Positions 14,478-21,355 of a DNA stretch of 23,518 nucleotides are shown one piece after another (within the stretch, counting starts at the first letter, position 1; each line of letters begins with the position of its first letter). Origin of the DNA: JAGOSP01 sp964428075 (GTDB lineage Bacteria; Patescibacteriota; Minisyncoccia; Moranbacterales; UBA1568); contig CAYRWQ010000012.1 in the NCBI GenBank assembly GCA_964428075.1, positions 1 through 23,518 on the forward strand, given 5' to 3'. Under the pieces are notes generated by a model. It saw only the letters and a list, made by a program, of their open reading frames with translations, did no database searches and was not told the DNA's origin. A program made the position numbers and the translations under genes.

Positions 14478-16046
14478 ATGTCCTATCGACCCATCGTACT
14501 TATCGTGCTCGACGGCTGGGGAATTAGCAATAACATCGCCGGAAATCCCATCCGTGAAGCGAAGCTTCCCACTTTCGACAAATTCAATCGCTTTTACCCC
14601 ATGACCACCCTTCAGGCATCAGGGATTTCAGTTGGTTTACCTTGGAGCACCTCTGGTAACAGCGAAGTCGGTCATATGACCATGGGTGCTGGCCGGATCA
14701 TCTATCAAAACCTGCCCCGTATCGCACTGTCCATTCAAGATGGCACTTTCTATAAAAATGAGGCGATCCTCTCGGCTACCAAACACGTGAAAGATCACAA
14801 TAGCCGCCTCCATATCATGGGACTCGTGAGTTCTGGCTCCGTACATTCGCATCGCGAACACCTCGCAGCCATCCTACGACTCGCCAAACAAGAAGGACTC
14901 TCAGAAGTTTCGATTCACGTCTTTACTGACGGTCGTGATTCCCCGCCCACTTCTGGTATCCAACACGTCAAAGAACTCGATCGGGAAACAAAACTCATCG
15001 GTATCGGCACCATTGCGAGCATTTCCGGTCGAAACTTCAGCATGGATCGCAACAATAACTGGGATCGCATCGAAAAATCCTATAGGATGCTCACTGAAGG
15101 CAAAGCAGAAACTGCCGAAGATCCGTTAGTGGCTCTTGAAAATTCCTACGCTAAAAATATCACCGACGAATTCATCGAACCAACCATAATCACCTCAGCA
15201 ACGCAACCGTTTGTCCCCATCAGAGACGATGATGCTATTGTCTTTTTCAACTTCCGCGAAGACCGCGCCCGTGAATTAACCAAAGCTTTCGTCGTTCCTG
15301 ATTTCGATGGTTTTGAACGAGAGTATCTTGAAACTTTCTTCGTCACCATGACCGAGTATGAACGCGGACTGCCTGTCCATTTGGCTTTTCCCCCAGAAGA
15401 AGTGAGTAATAGCCTCGGAGAAACTATCAGCCTTGCCAACAAGACCCAACTGCGTATCGCCGAAACCGAAAAATACGCTCACGTTACCTACTTTTTCAAT
15501 GGTGGAAAAGAACAGGCTTTCCCGGGTGAGGATCGAATACTGATTCCCTCACCGACCGCTTCTCACTTCGACGAGGTTCCTGAAATGAGCGCGCCCCAGG
15601 TAACTGAAAAACTCGTTGAAATACTAAAAAACAACACGTACGACTTCATACTCATCAATTACGCTAATGCTGACATGGTCGGACATACTGGCAACGAAGA
15701 AGCCACAATTGTCGCGTGCCAAGCCACAGACAAGAGTCTGTCTATTCTCGTCCCAGCCATTCTCAAGCACGGAGGCGCCATACTGATTACTGCGGATCAT
15801 GGTAATGCCGAAGAACTCAAAAATCTCCAAACCGGTGAAATTGACACTGAACATTCCGTGAATCCCGTCCCCATCTGGTTCATTACGCCAGACAATCATC
15901 ACGAGAAATCATCTGATCAGATGGTGAGAGAACAAAATGAGATTCGCGGTCTGCTTTCCGATGTCGCGCCTACAATCCTCGAACTCATGAACATCCAGAA
16001 GCCAACTGAGATGAACGGCACCAGTCTCCTGAAACTCCTGACTTAG
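14478..16046 (+). CDS. gpmI: GpmI, cofactor-independent phosphoglycerate mutase
   Basis: The 522-residue enzyme interconverts 3- and 2-phosphoglycerate in glycolysis using two manganese ions. The alkaline-phosphatase-like catalytic domain shows D12 (LDGWG) and the phosphoserine nucleophile S62 (GNSEVGHMTMGAGR). Its other metal ligands are D399 and H403 (NYANADMVGHTGN), D440 and H441 (ITADHGNAEE), and H459 (TEHSVNPVP). The inserted substrate domain has H123, R153/D154 (GRDSPPTSG), R185, R191, and R260/R263 (FNFREDRARE). Length and all key residues are normal. The ATG at 14478 has only a weak purine tract (AAGAAAAC) upstream. It is the only plus-strand gene here, divergent from rny and convergent with gatB. 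Its 5' leader holds a bulged hairpin. Confidence 0.99.
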   Translation: MSYRPIVLIVLDGWGISNNIAGNPIREAKLPTFDKFNRFYPMTTLQASGISVGLPWSTSGNSEVGHMTMGAGRIIYQNLPRIALSIQDGTFYKNEAILSATKHVKDHNSRLHIMGLVSSGSVHSHREHLAAILRLAKQEGLSEVSIHVFTDGRDSPPTSGIQHVKELDRETKLIGIGTIASISGRNFSMDRNNNWDRIEKSYRMLTEGKAETAEDPLVALENSYAKNITDEFIEPTIITSATQPFVPIRDDDAIVFFNFREDRARELTKAFVVPDFDGFEREYLETFFVTMTEYERGLPVHLAFPPEEVSNSLGETISLANKTQLRIAETEKYAHVTYFFNGGKEQAFPGEDRILIPSPTASHFDEVPEMSAPQVTEKLVEILKNNTYDFILINYANADMVGHTGNEEATIVACQATDKSLSILVPAILKHGGAILITADHGNAEELKNLQTGEIDTEHSVNPVPIWFITPDNHHEKSSDQMVREQNEIRGLLSDVAPTILELMNIQKPTEMNGTSLLKLLT

Positions 16047-16062
16047 ACTCTCATATTATGTC

Positions 16063-16077
16063 ATGATCGCAGATCAT
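16063..16077. repeat. Short perfect hairpin after gpmI
   Basis: ATGATC-GCA-GATCAT, a 6-bp stem with a 3-nt loop, starts 17 nt after the gpmI stop. The plus strand continues with TAAAAAGG rather than a T tract, so it is not a convincing terminator. It may protect the gpmI 3' end. Confidence 0.3.
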
Positions 16078-16145
16078 TAAAAAGGGCAAGTTCATCTGCG
16101 ACGACTACCCTCTTGATAAACTTTCGTGTTCTCTCTCAAGTAACT

Positions 16146-16168
16146 AAAAAAACTCACTCTGGTGAGTT
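16146..16168 (-). terminator. Intrinsic terminator of the cyth-dcd-thyA-folA-gatB operon
   Basis: On the minus strand a perfect 7-bp stem AACTCAC-CAGA-GTGAGTT (16151-16168) runs straight into a T tract (16146-16150), giving seven consecutive T. It begins 26 nt after the gatB stop. On the plus strand there is no T tract, so it acts on gatB only. Confidence 0.8.
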
Positions 16169-16193
16169 CGATCTCTCTGACTACAGAGTGCTT

Positions 16194-17666
16194 TTATTGA
16201 GCCAGTTTGTGTCGAAGTATATCGGCAACTATTTCGGGATTCGCTTTCCCTCTGGTCTCTTTCATTACCTGACCAATGAGGAATTGGAAAGCGTTCTGTT
16301 TCCCAGAACGAAAATCGACAATGGACTTCTCATTGACGAGAAGCACTGTGTCAATAATACCTGTGAGCGCGCCTGTATCACTCACCTGAGCCAGATTGAG
16401 ACGCTCGACGATATGAGAAGGATCGGTATCACCACTTTGATACATTTCAGCCAATACGGCCTGTGCCGCACTGGAATTAATCTTCGTATCTGCAATCAGC
16501 GCGATAAACTCGGCATAATTCTCAGGGGTGAAAGGTAACGCGCTTGTATCTTTATTCTGCTCTGAAAGATACTTACGTACTTCGGTCAACAAGTAATTGG
16601 TCGCAAGTTTAATAGCGCGTCCGATCTGCGCCTGCATCTCACCACTTGCTCGTTTATCAACCAATTCGCTCGCCACCTGCTCAAAATATGCCGCAAAGTG
16701 TTTGTCTTCCGTCAAAATGACCACATCAGCAAGAGGCAATTCGTATTCAGCCACAAAACGCGCGATTTTTGCAGCGGGCAATTCAGGCAATGCACGCCGT
16801 AATTCCTCAATATACGTTGGAGAAAAATCAAAAGACGGAATATCCGGTTCAGGAAAATAACGATAGTCATGAGCCGACTCTTTTTTGCGCTGAGAAACCG
16901 TCTCACAATGTATCTCATCCCACCCGCGAGTTTCCTGCACCACGGTACCTCCTGATTCCAATACTGCGGTCTGACGCTTGATCTCAAATTCGATAGCCCG
17001 CTCGACAATCTTGAAAGAATTAAGATTCTTTACCTCAACCTTTGCTCCCGACAAACGTTCAGCCCCCATTGGATACAACGAAAGATTCACTTCACAACGC
17101 ATCTGCCCTTTTTCCATATCAGCATCCGAAGCATCAAGATAACGTAATATTTGGCGTAATTGCTGACAAAACAACCGCGTATCCTGGGCGCTTTCAAAAT
17201 CCGCCTCGGTCACGAGTTCCATAAGTGCGACACCGGAACGATTGAAATCTATCAAGGTATAGTCAGCCCCTGTCGGATGCAACGATTTCCCCGTGTCTTC
17301 TTCGAGGTGGATGCGAGCGATTCGAAACTTCTTATCATTCACCAGCATGCTCCCATTTTGACACAATGGCTCGTCATACTGCGAAATCTGATACCCTTTC
17401 GGGATATCAGGATAAAAATAATTTTTTCGATCAAATTTAGAATGGGCATTGACACGGCACTGAAGCGCGAGTCCAACACGCTGAACCATCTCAATCGCCT
17501 TTCGATTCGGTACCGGAAGTGTTCCTGGTTGACCAGTGCAAACCGGACAAATATGCACATTCGGTTCTCGCTCCATGCCTAACCCATTCGGACACGCACA
17601 AAACATCTTAGAATCAGTTTTGAGTTCCGCATGCACCTCCATACCAATCGTCACACCGTATTTCAT
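16194..17666 (-). CDS. gatB: GatB, Asp/Glu-tRNA amidotransferase subunit B
   Basis: The 490-residue protein is full length. It opens with MKYGVTIGMEVHAELKT, the GatB/GatE start. Zinc ligands are C23, C25, C40 and C43 (FCACPNGLG, HICPVCTGQPG). The family block HLEEDTGK (about 120-127) follows, then LIDFNRSGVALMELVTE and the DYRYFPEPDIP block. The C-terminal helical and YqeY-like tRNA-binding tail is present (ending FLIGQVMKETRGKANPEIV). GatB phosphorylates Glu-tRNA(Gln) or Asp-tRNA(Asn) and receives ammonia from GatA. Neither gatA nor gatC is in the window. It is the last gene of the dTMP-related operon, 43 nt after the kinase gene, and is followed by a clear terminator. Confidence 0.98.
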   Translation of the reverse strand: MKYGVTIGMEVHAELKTDSKMFCACPNGLGMEREPNVHICPVCTGQPGTLPVPNRKAIEMVQRVGLALQCRVNAHSKFDRKNYFYPDIPKGYQISQYDEPLCQNGSMLVNDKKFRIARIHLEEDTGKSLHPTGADYTLIDFNRSGVALMELVTEADFESAQDTRLFCQQLRQILRYLDASDADMEKGQMRCEVNLSLYPMGAERLSGAKVEVKNLNSFKIVERAIEFEIKRQTAVLESGGTVVQETRGWDEIHCETVSQRKKESAHDYRYFPEPDIPSFDFSPTYIEELRRALPELPAAKIARFVAEYELPLADVVILTEDKHFAAYFEQVASELVDKRASGEMQAQIGRAIKLATNYLLTEVRKYLSEQNKDTSALPFTPENYAEFIALIADTKINSSAAQAVLAEMYQSGDTDPSHIVERLNLAQVSDTGALTGIIDTVLLVNEKSIVDFRSGKQNAFQFLIGQVMKETRGKANPEIVADILRHKLAQ

Positions 17667-17709
17667 ACTCGACCATTCTCATTACAGAAACGAATCTTGA
17701 ACACACCAG

Positions 17710-18282
17710 TTAAGCTCCGGTGCGCCGACGCAACTCCGTAACCATATCATCCACCTGCGACTGAAGCTCTGCCAATGTTCCATTATTATCGATGATAAAA
17801 TCCGCACGATCCCTTAATTCATGAATACTGACCTCGGTCTCCCGTTGTGCGTCTCTTTCAAACTGAGTCTCAGTCTTTGATGCATCATCCGTATTCTGAC
17901 GACGACGTGTCAGTCGTTCAAAGCGTTTCTCCGGCGTTACATCAATATAACAAAAATAAAAATGTTCATTGGTTTCCATGTGCACGGTATCGGACAATCG
18001 GCGAATACCATCGACGACCACAAAATCCGCGCCACCCTTCTCAGCCTCTCCGAGAATCACTCGGGAAAGTAAGTCCTCACCAAAAGCTTTTCTCAAATAC
18101 AAGGAAACACGAGAAAGATTCTCTCGGTTCTGTTCTAACCCAAGACGATCAAGTATATCACGCAGCGGTTGAGAGAAGCGCAGTTTAAACACCCCATGAA
18201 CCTTGGCAAGATAATCCCCAACCGTATCTTTACCGGACGCAATTTCACCTGATATACCAAGAATGATTTTGTTCCCTGCCAT
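17710..18282 (-). CDS. P-loop (deoxy)nucleoside monophosphate or dephospho-CoA kinase-like protein
   Basis: The 190-residue protein begins with GISGEIASGKDTVGDYLAK; the Walker A is G12-xxxx-G17-K18-D19-T20. DGIRR (91-95) matches the second substrate-binding or Walker B strand of small kinases. FERLTRRR (121-128) and a following charged segment fit a mobile LID, and the end has DFIIDNNGTLAEL (161-173), common in this superfamily. Similar proteins are loosely annotated as dephospho-CoA kinase-like or dNMP kinase-like. The neighbours are folA, thyA and dcd, so phosphorylation of dTMP or another dNMP is an attractive role. That is inferred from context only; CoaE activity is the main alternative. 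The start at 18282 follows the folA stop by 24 nt with a weak ribosome site. Confidence 0.75.
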   Translation of the reverse strand: MAGNKIILGISGEIASGKDTVGDYLAKVHGVFKLRFSQPLRDILDRLGLEQNRENLSRVSLYLRKAFGEDLLSRVILGEAEKGGADFVVVDGIRRLSDTVHMETNEHFYFCYIDVTPEKRFERLTRRRQNTDDASKTETQFERDAQRETEVSIHELRDRADFIIDNNGTLAELQSQVDDMVTELRRRTGA

Positions 18283-18306
18283 AAATTCAAAAGATCTTTT
18301 CGCGAA

Positions 18307-18795
18307 TTACCTTTCCATGATAACAAAAGAGAACCGATATGTCCCGTTGTTCATATCTATTCGGGAAATTTCCCGTTTAAACTGCGAATACTCAGGGAAA
18401 AAAGTATCCGCCTCATACTTCCCCTCAACCAAAGTCAAATAGAGCCGATCGGCAAGCGGTAAGAATTGCCGGTAGACACTCGCACCACCGCAAACAAACA
18501 CTTCTTCAGTTTCAATATTCCGCGCTTGCGCGAGTGCTTCGTCAATGTCACGCACGACCGTACAACCTGGAGGAGTAAAATCCGGATCAACTGAAAGAAT
18601 GATATTGGTCCGATAAGGCAGCGGTCGCCCAATCGAATGAAAGGTATTCTCACCCAGAATAATCGCATGGCCAGACGTCTTCTCCTTGAAATACAAAAAA
18701 TCCTCGGGAATACGCCACAAAAGCGCGTTCGCAAGTCCGATGCCTCGATCCTCTGTCGCAATAGCCGCAATGAGAGAGATGCGTGGTTGATTCAT
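18307..18795 (-). CDS. folA: Dihydrofolate reductase
   Basis: The 162-residue protein is the usual DHFR size. It shows SLIAAIATEDRGIG (7-20), LLWRIPEDFLYFK (25-37) with the active-site acid E31, IGRPLPYRTNIILS (55-68), VFVCGGASVYRQFL (99-112) and TFFPEY (131-136). It regenerates tetrahydrofolate from the dihydrofolate made by ThyA. Its ATG at 18795 overlaps the thyA stop as ATGA, so translation is coupled; upstream in-frame starts would lie inside thyA. One oddity: where E. coli has GRH around R44, this protein has GEN (E49). Where E. coli has R98 in the GGGR loop, it has S106. Both arginines contact the NADPH 2'-phosphate, so cofactor preference may differ. Confidence 0.97.
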   Translation of the reverse strand: MNQPRISLIAAIATEDRGIGLANALLWRIPEDFLYFKEKTSGHAIILGENTFHSIGRPLPYRTNIILSVDPDFTPPGCTVVRDIDEALAQARNIETEEVFVCGGASVYRQFLPLADRLYLTLVEGKYEADTFFPEYSQFKREISRIDMNNGTYRFSFVIMER

Positions 18796-19799
18796 GATAT
18801 TTTTCTTCCACTCCGACTTTTTTGCAAGTATTCTTCCCAATTCTTCGTCCGATAACCACCCACAGGAGCTAACTCTCCTTTAATGGGTGGATGAGAAACA
18901 TACTCTTCGATGATGGCATGTTCTGGACGAAAGTCATCGATATCCTTTACTGCATCAGCCACTCGCAGTTTTGGAAATGGCAATGGTGTACGACTCATCT
19001 GTTCTTTCACCTGATCGATATGATTCTCATAAATATGGACATCCCCAAACGTGTGAATAAACTCGCCTGGCTGTGTTCCCGTCGCACGAGCGAGCACATA
19101 CGCCAGTAAAGCGTATGAGGCAATATTAAAAGGCACTCCCAGGAACAAATCGGCACTTCTTTGATACAAATGCAGTGAGAGTTTACCGTTCTTGATATTA
19201 CACTGATACATGTTGTGACAAATCGGAAAACGACATGCTTCTTCTGGCTGAGCCATCGCGTACAGATACTCAGGATTCCAAGCGTTCACGAGCGTATTAT
19301 GCGCATCGGGATCTTCACGTAATTCATTGACTACCCAACGCACTTGGTCAATCGTCCGACCATTTTTTGCCGGCCATCTTCGCCACAGTTCACCATAAAT
19401 ACGAGGCAATTCGCCATGTACACGAGCAAACGGCTCATCATCAATGATGCGCTGCACAAAATCTTCTTTCGTCATTTCCGGCAACTCGCCATGTAGTGCT
19501 TTTTCACGATATATCTTGTACGGATAGTCGTCCCAGATATGCACTCCATTCTCGGAAAGAAAACGAATATTCGACTGCCCTGATAAGAACCAGTACAGCT
19601 CAAACAACACGCCTTTCCAGTACACTTTCTTCGTTGTCAAAAGCGGGAAATTTTCCGATATATCAAAACGCATCTGACGACCAAAAACGCTATGTGTAAT
19701 CGCTCCAGAGCCTTTATCTTCCTGTCGTACGCCAGTGTCCAAAATCTCCTGCAATAAATCGAGGTACTGGTACTCAGGATGCCGGTTTTTCATAGCCAT
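18792..19799 (-). CDS. thyA: Thymidylate synthase (ThyA family), divergent
   Basis: The 335-residue protein converts dUMP to dTMP with methylene-tetrahydrofolate. Visible core motifs are FGRQMRFDI, FPLLTTKKVYWKGV, FELYWFLSG (E67), FPICHNMYQ with nucleophile C194, YQRSADLFLGVPFNIASYALL (R214, D217, N225) and DVHIYENH (H255, Y257). Three other phosphate-binding residues differ from the classic enzyme. The R21 region reads DKGSGA instead of DRTGTG, and the paired RR of DPDSRR reads HN (H167, N168). The chain also runs about 23 residues past the usual APVAV-like end, with a basic tail (RTKNWEEYLQKSRSGRK). N225 implies a uracil substrate. The ATG at 19799 (or 19793) has no clear ribosome site. It sits 15 nt after dcd and overlaps folA by four bases. 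Confidence 0.96.
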   Translation of the reverse strand: MAMKNRHPEYQYLDLLQEILDTGVRQEDKGSGAITHSVFGRQMRFDISENFPLLTTKKVYWKGVLFELYWFLSGQSNIRFLSENGVHIWDDYPYKIYREKALHGELPEMTKEDFVQRIIDDEPFARVHGELPRIYGELWRRWPAKNGRTIDQVRWVVNELREDPDAHNTLVNAWNPEYLYAMAQPEEACRFPICHNMYQCNIKNGKLSLHLYQRSADLFLGVPFNIASYALLAYVLARATGTQPGEFIHTFGDVHIYENHIDQVKEQMSRTPLPFPKLRVADAVKDIDDFRPEHAIIEEYVSHPPIKGELAPVGGYRTKNWEEYLQKSRSGRKIS

Positions 19800-19814
19800 A
19801 TGCGCAACATATAT

Positions 19815-20417
19815 TTAAAAAACAGCTTTCTTTTGGATACGCATCTCGTTCTTACGTGCGCCGATTATCTTTTTTGGTTCAGATGGAGAAAAATTCTTCT
19901 TAAAATTATCCCCATTAAAACGACCGGTTTTCCGATAATCATATTCCACCGGTGAAGTCAGGCAGGAAAAAGTCAGTTGCGCAACCTGCATACCAGGTCG
20001 AAGTATAATCGGCACACGGTTCAGGTTAGAAAGTTCGAGGGTGATATGCAGGAAATGACCTGGATTGATGATGCCCGCCGTATTGTGTACGACCAGACCA
20101 ACGCGCGCAAGACTGCTCTTACCGGAAATCTGAATGAGAAAATCCTTACTCCCGACATAATCACGCACCTTGCCAAGCACGGTCTCACCGGGAAACAAAA
20201 GGAAAGCTTCTTCATCGGCGACTTCAACTGATTTCGTTTTTGGAAAAATCTGTCTCATCGGATCAATGACGGGAGTCTTATGCGGTTCAGTGATAGTAAA
20301 TTGGTTGTCCAAAATGACATCATAACTCGCCGGACCCAAACGCTCCCGGTCGAAATCACGAATGATAATGGTGCCCTGCTCCACTGCCTGTTGAATATCC
20401 CGATCTGAAAGAAACAT
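19815..20417 (-). CDS. dcd: dCTP deaminase (Dcd/Dut superfamily)
   Basis: The 200-residue trimeric-dUTPase-fold protein starts with MFLSDRDIQQAV and has GPASYDVIL (28-36). The catalytic block is SGKSSLARVGLVVHNTAGII (98-117), with S101, S102 and R105, and ITLELSN (125-131) with the likely catalytic E128. RPGMQVAQLTF (140-150) follows. It makes dUTP from dCTP, or dUMP directly if bifunctional, feeding thyA. The TAG in HNTAG resembles the bifunctional DCD-DUT group more than the TAH of E. coli, but sequence alone does not settle this. After TAGIINPG the usual FxGxI reads HFLHI. An AGGA box lies about 5 nt before the ATG, one of the better ribosome sites here. It begins 24 nt after the CYTH gene. 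Confidence 0.95.
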   Translation of the reverse strand: MFLSDRDIQQAVEQGTIIIRDFDRERLGPASYDVILDNQFTITEPHKTPVIDPMRQIFPKTKSVEVADEEAFLLFPGETVLGKVRDYVGSKDFLIQISGKSSLARVGLVVHNTAGIINPGHFLHITLELSNLNRVPIILRPGMQVAQLTFSCLTSPVEYDYRKTGRFNGDNFKKNFSPSEPKKIIGARKNEMRIQKKAVF

Positions 20418-20441
20418 AATGTCCTGTGCCGACTTACCCGA

Positions 20442-21119
20442 TTACTCTATTGTGAATACCCGATCCGTCCCATAATACTCCCGCCAGTGCGCATTGTAAA
20501 AAGCGAACATTCTCCCAAGACGCTCTTGAGACAACTCTACGATGTCCATATGTCGCATCAGATCGATCAGTTCGGCCTTGGCCTGCGTCACTTCGTCCTC
20601 TGTGCTGACAACCTTTTCAAATTCAACCACATAGCCGTATCCAGCATTCCGATCAAGACAGATAGACACATCTCCCAACCGGTATTCTTCTCGATCACGT
20701 GACCACTTTGCCTGGTACTGCAAACCCATATCAAGCAACAGGTCATCAAGCGCATCAAGCGAGAGGCCCTCTGGTTCCTCCTCGAATTCCATGCGTATGA
20801 TGCCATTGGCGCTACTTGTATCATCAATAGAAGCCTTCACCACTAACAACACCCGTCCATCCGCTTGACGAGTGCGTATTGAATGCTTCTTCCCTTCCGT
20901 CAAAATACGCTTCAAATTCGTTTGTTGCTCAGAAGTAAAATATGCATTGAACCGGTCGGCAGACAAAGACACATCTCCGTCAGTAAAATAGTGGTTAAGC
21001 TGTGAGTGCTTACCTTGAAAGATCAGGTGCGGAAAAAGTGAGGCGAGTTGAGTCCGAAACGCACGGGCCACCGCTTCATCACCAAGCAAACTCTTGATTT
21101 CAACCTCAAAATGTGGCAT
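20442..21119 (-). CDS. CYTH-domain (triphosphate tunnel) protein
   Basis: The 225-residue protein has the CYTH signature ExExK near the N terminus (FEVEIKS: E5, E7, K9). Further basic and acidic strands typical of the tunnel fold follow: HSIRTRQADGRVLLVVKAS (about 79-97), RMEFEEEPEG (109-118), WSRDREEYRLGDVSICLDRN (about 138-157) and YVVEFEKVV (162-170). Family members bind triphosphates with divalent metal. They include class IV adenylate cyclase, thiamine triphosphatase and inorganic triphosphatase; which activity applies here cannot be told. It is the first gene of the operon, about 96 nt downstream of a strong promoter. A link to nucleotide triphosphate turnover would suit its dcd-thyA neighbours, but that is inference. 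The ATG at 21119 has no clear Shine-Dalgarno site. Confidence 0.85.
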   Translation of the reverse strand: MPHFEVEIKSLLGDEAVARAFRTQLASLFPHLIFQGKHSQLNHYFTDGDVSLSADRFNAYFTSEQQTNLKRILTEGKKHSIRTRQADGRVLLVVKASIDDTSSANGIIRMEFEEEPEGLSLDALDDLLLDMGLQYQAKWSRDREEYRLGDVSICLDRNAGYGYVVEFEKVVSTEDEVTQAKAELIDLMRHMDIVELSQERLGRMFAFYNAHWREYYGTDRVFTIE

Positions 21120-21221
21120 GAAAAATACTCATAAAAAATGAATCAACACACAGATACACCAACGAAAACAAAAACATGTTCCAAGAATACAGTGTACATT
21201 CTGCGCCTGGAAACAATCTTC

Positions 21222-21251
21222 ATTGTACGCTACGCACCACGGTGGAGTCAA
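21222..21251 (-). promoter_or_regulatory. Strong sigma70-type promoter of the CYTH-dcd-thyA-folA operon
   Basis: On the minus strand TTGACT (21246-21251) and TACAAT (21222-21227) are separated by 18 bp. Each matches the consensus in five of six positions. Transcription would start near 21215, giving a leader of about 96 nt to the ATG at 21119. Confidence 0.72.
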
Positions 21252-21262
21252 TCCGACTCACC
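21241..21262. repeat. Inverted repeat covering the -35 of the CYTH-dcd-thyA promoter
   Basis: GGT-g-GAGTC (21241-21249) pairs with GACTC-ACC (21255-21262) around AATCC, eight pairs with one bulged G. It covers the -35 hexamer and has no T tract on either strand, so an operator is more likely than a terminator. Confidence 0.45.
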
Positions 21263-21355
21263 AGCCGAAAAAGACATCACTCGGCCTTTCTGGGACACTC
21301 GTGCCACTACAGACTCATGTAACACACACAACAAAAGAAGATAATGCTCTGTATT

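Noticed and set aside
16113..16538. 141-residue plus-strand frame opposite the gatB 3' end
   Set aside because: It crosses the gatB terminator and lies antisense to conserved GatB codons.
21138..21344. Plus-strand frame between the CYTH gene and the ATPase gene
   Set aside because: It overlaps a strong minus-strand promoter and its inverted repeat and has no domain features.
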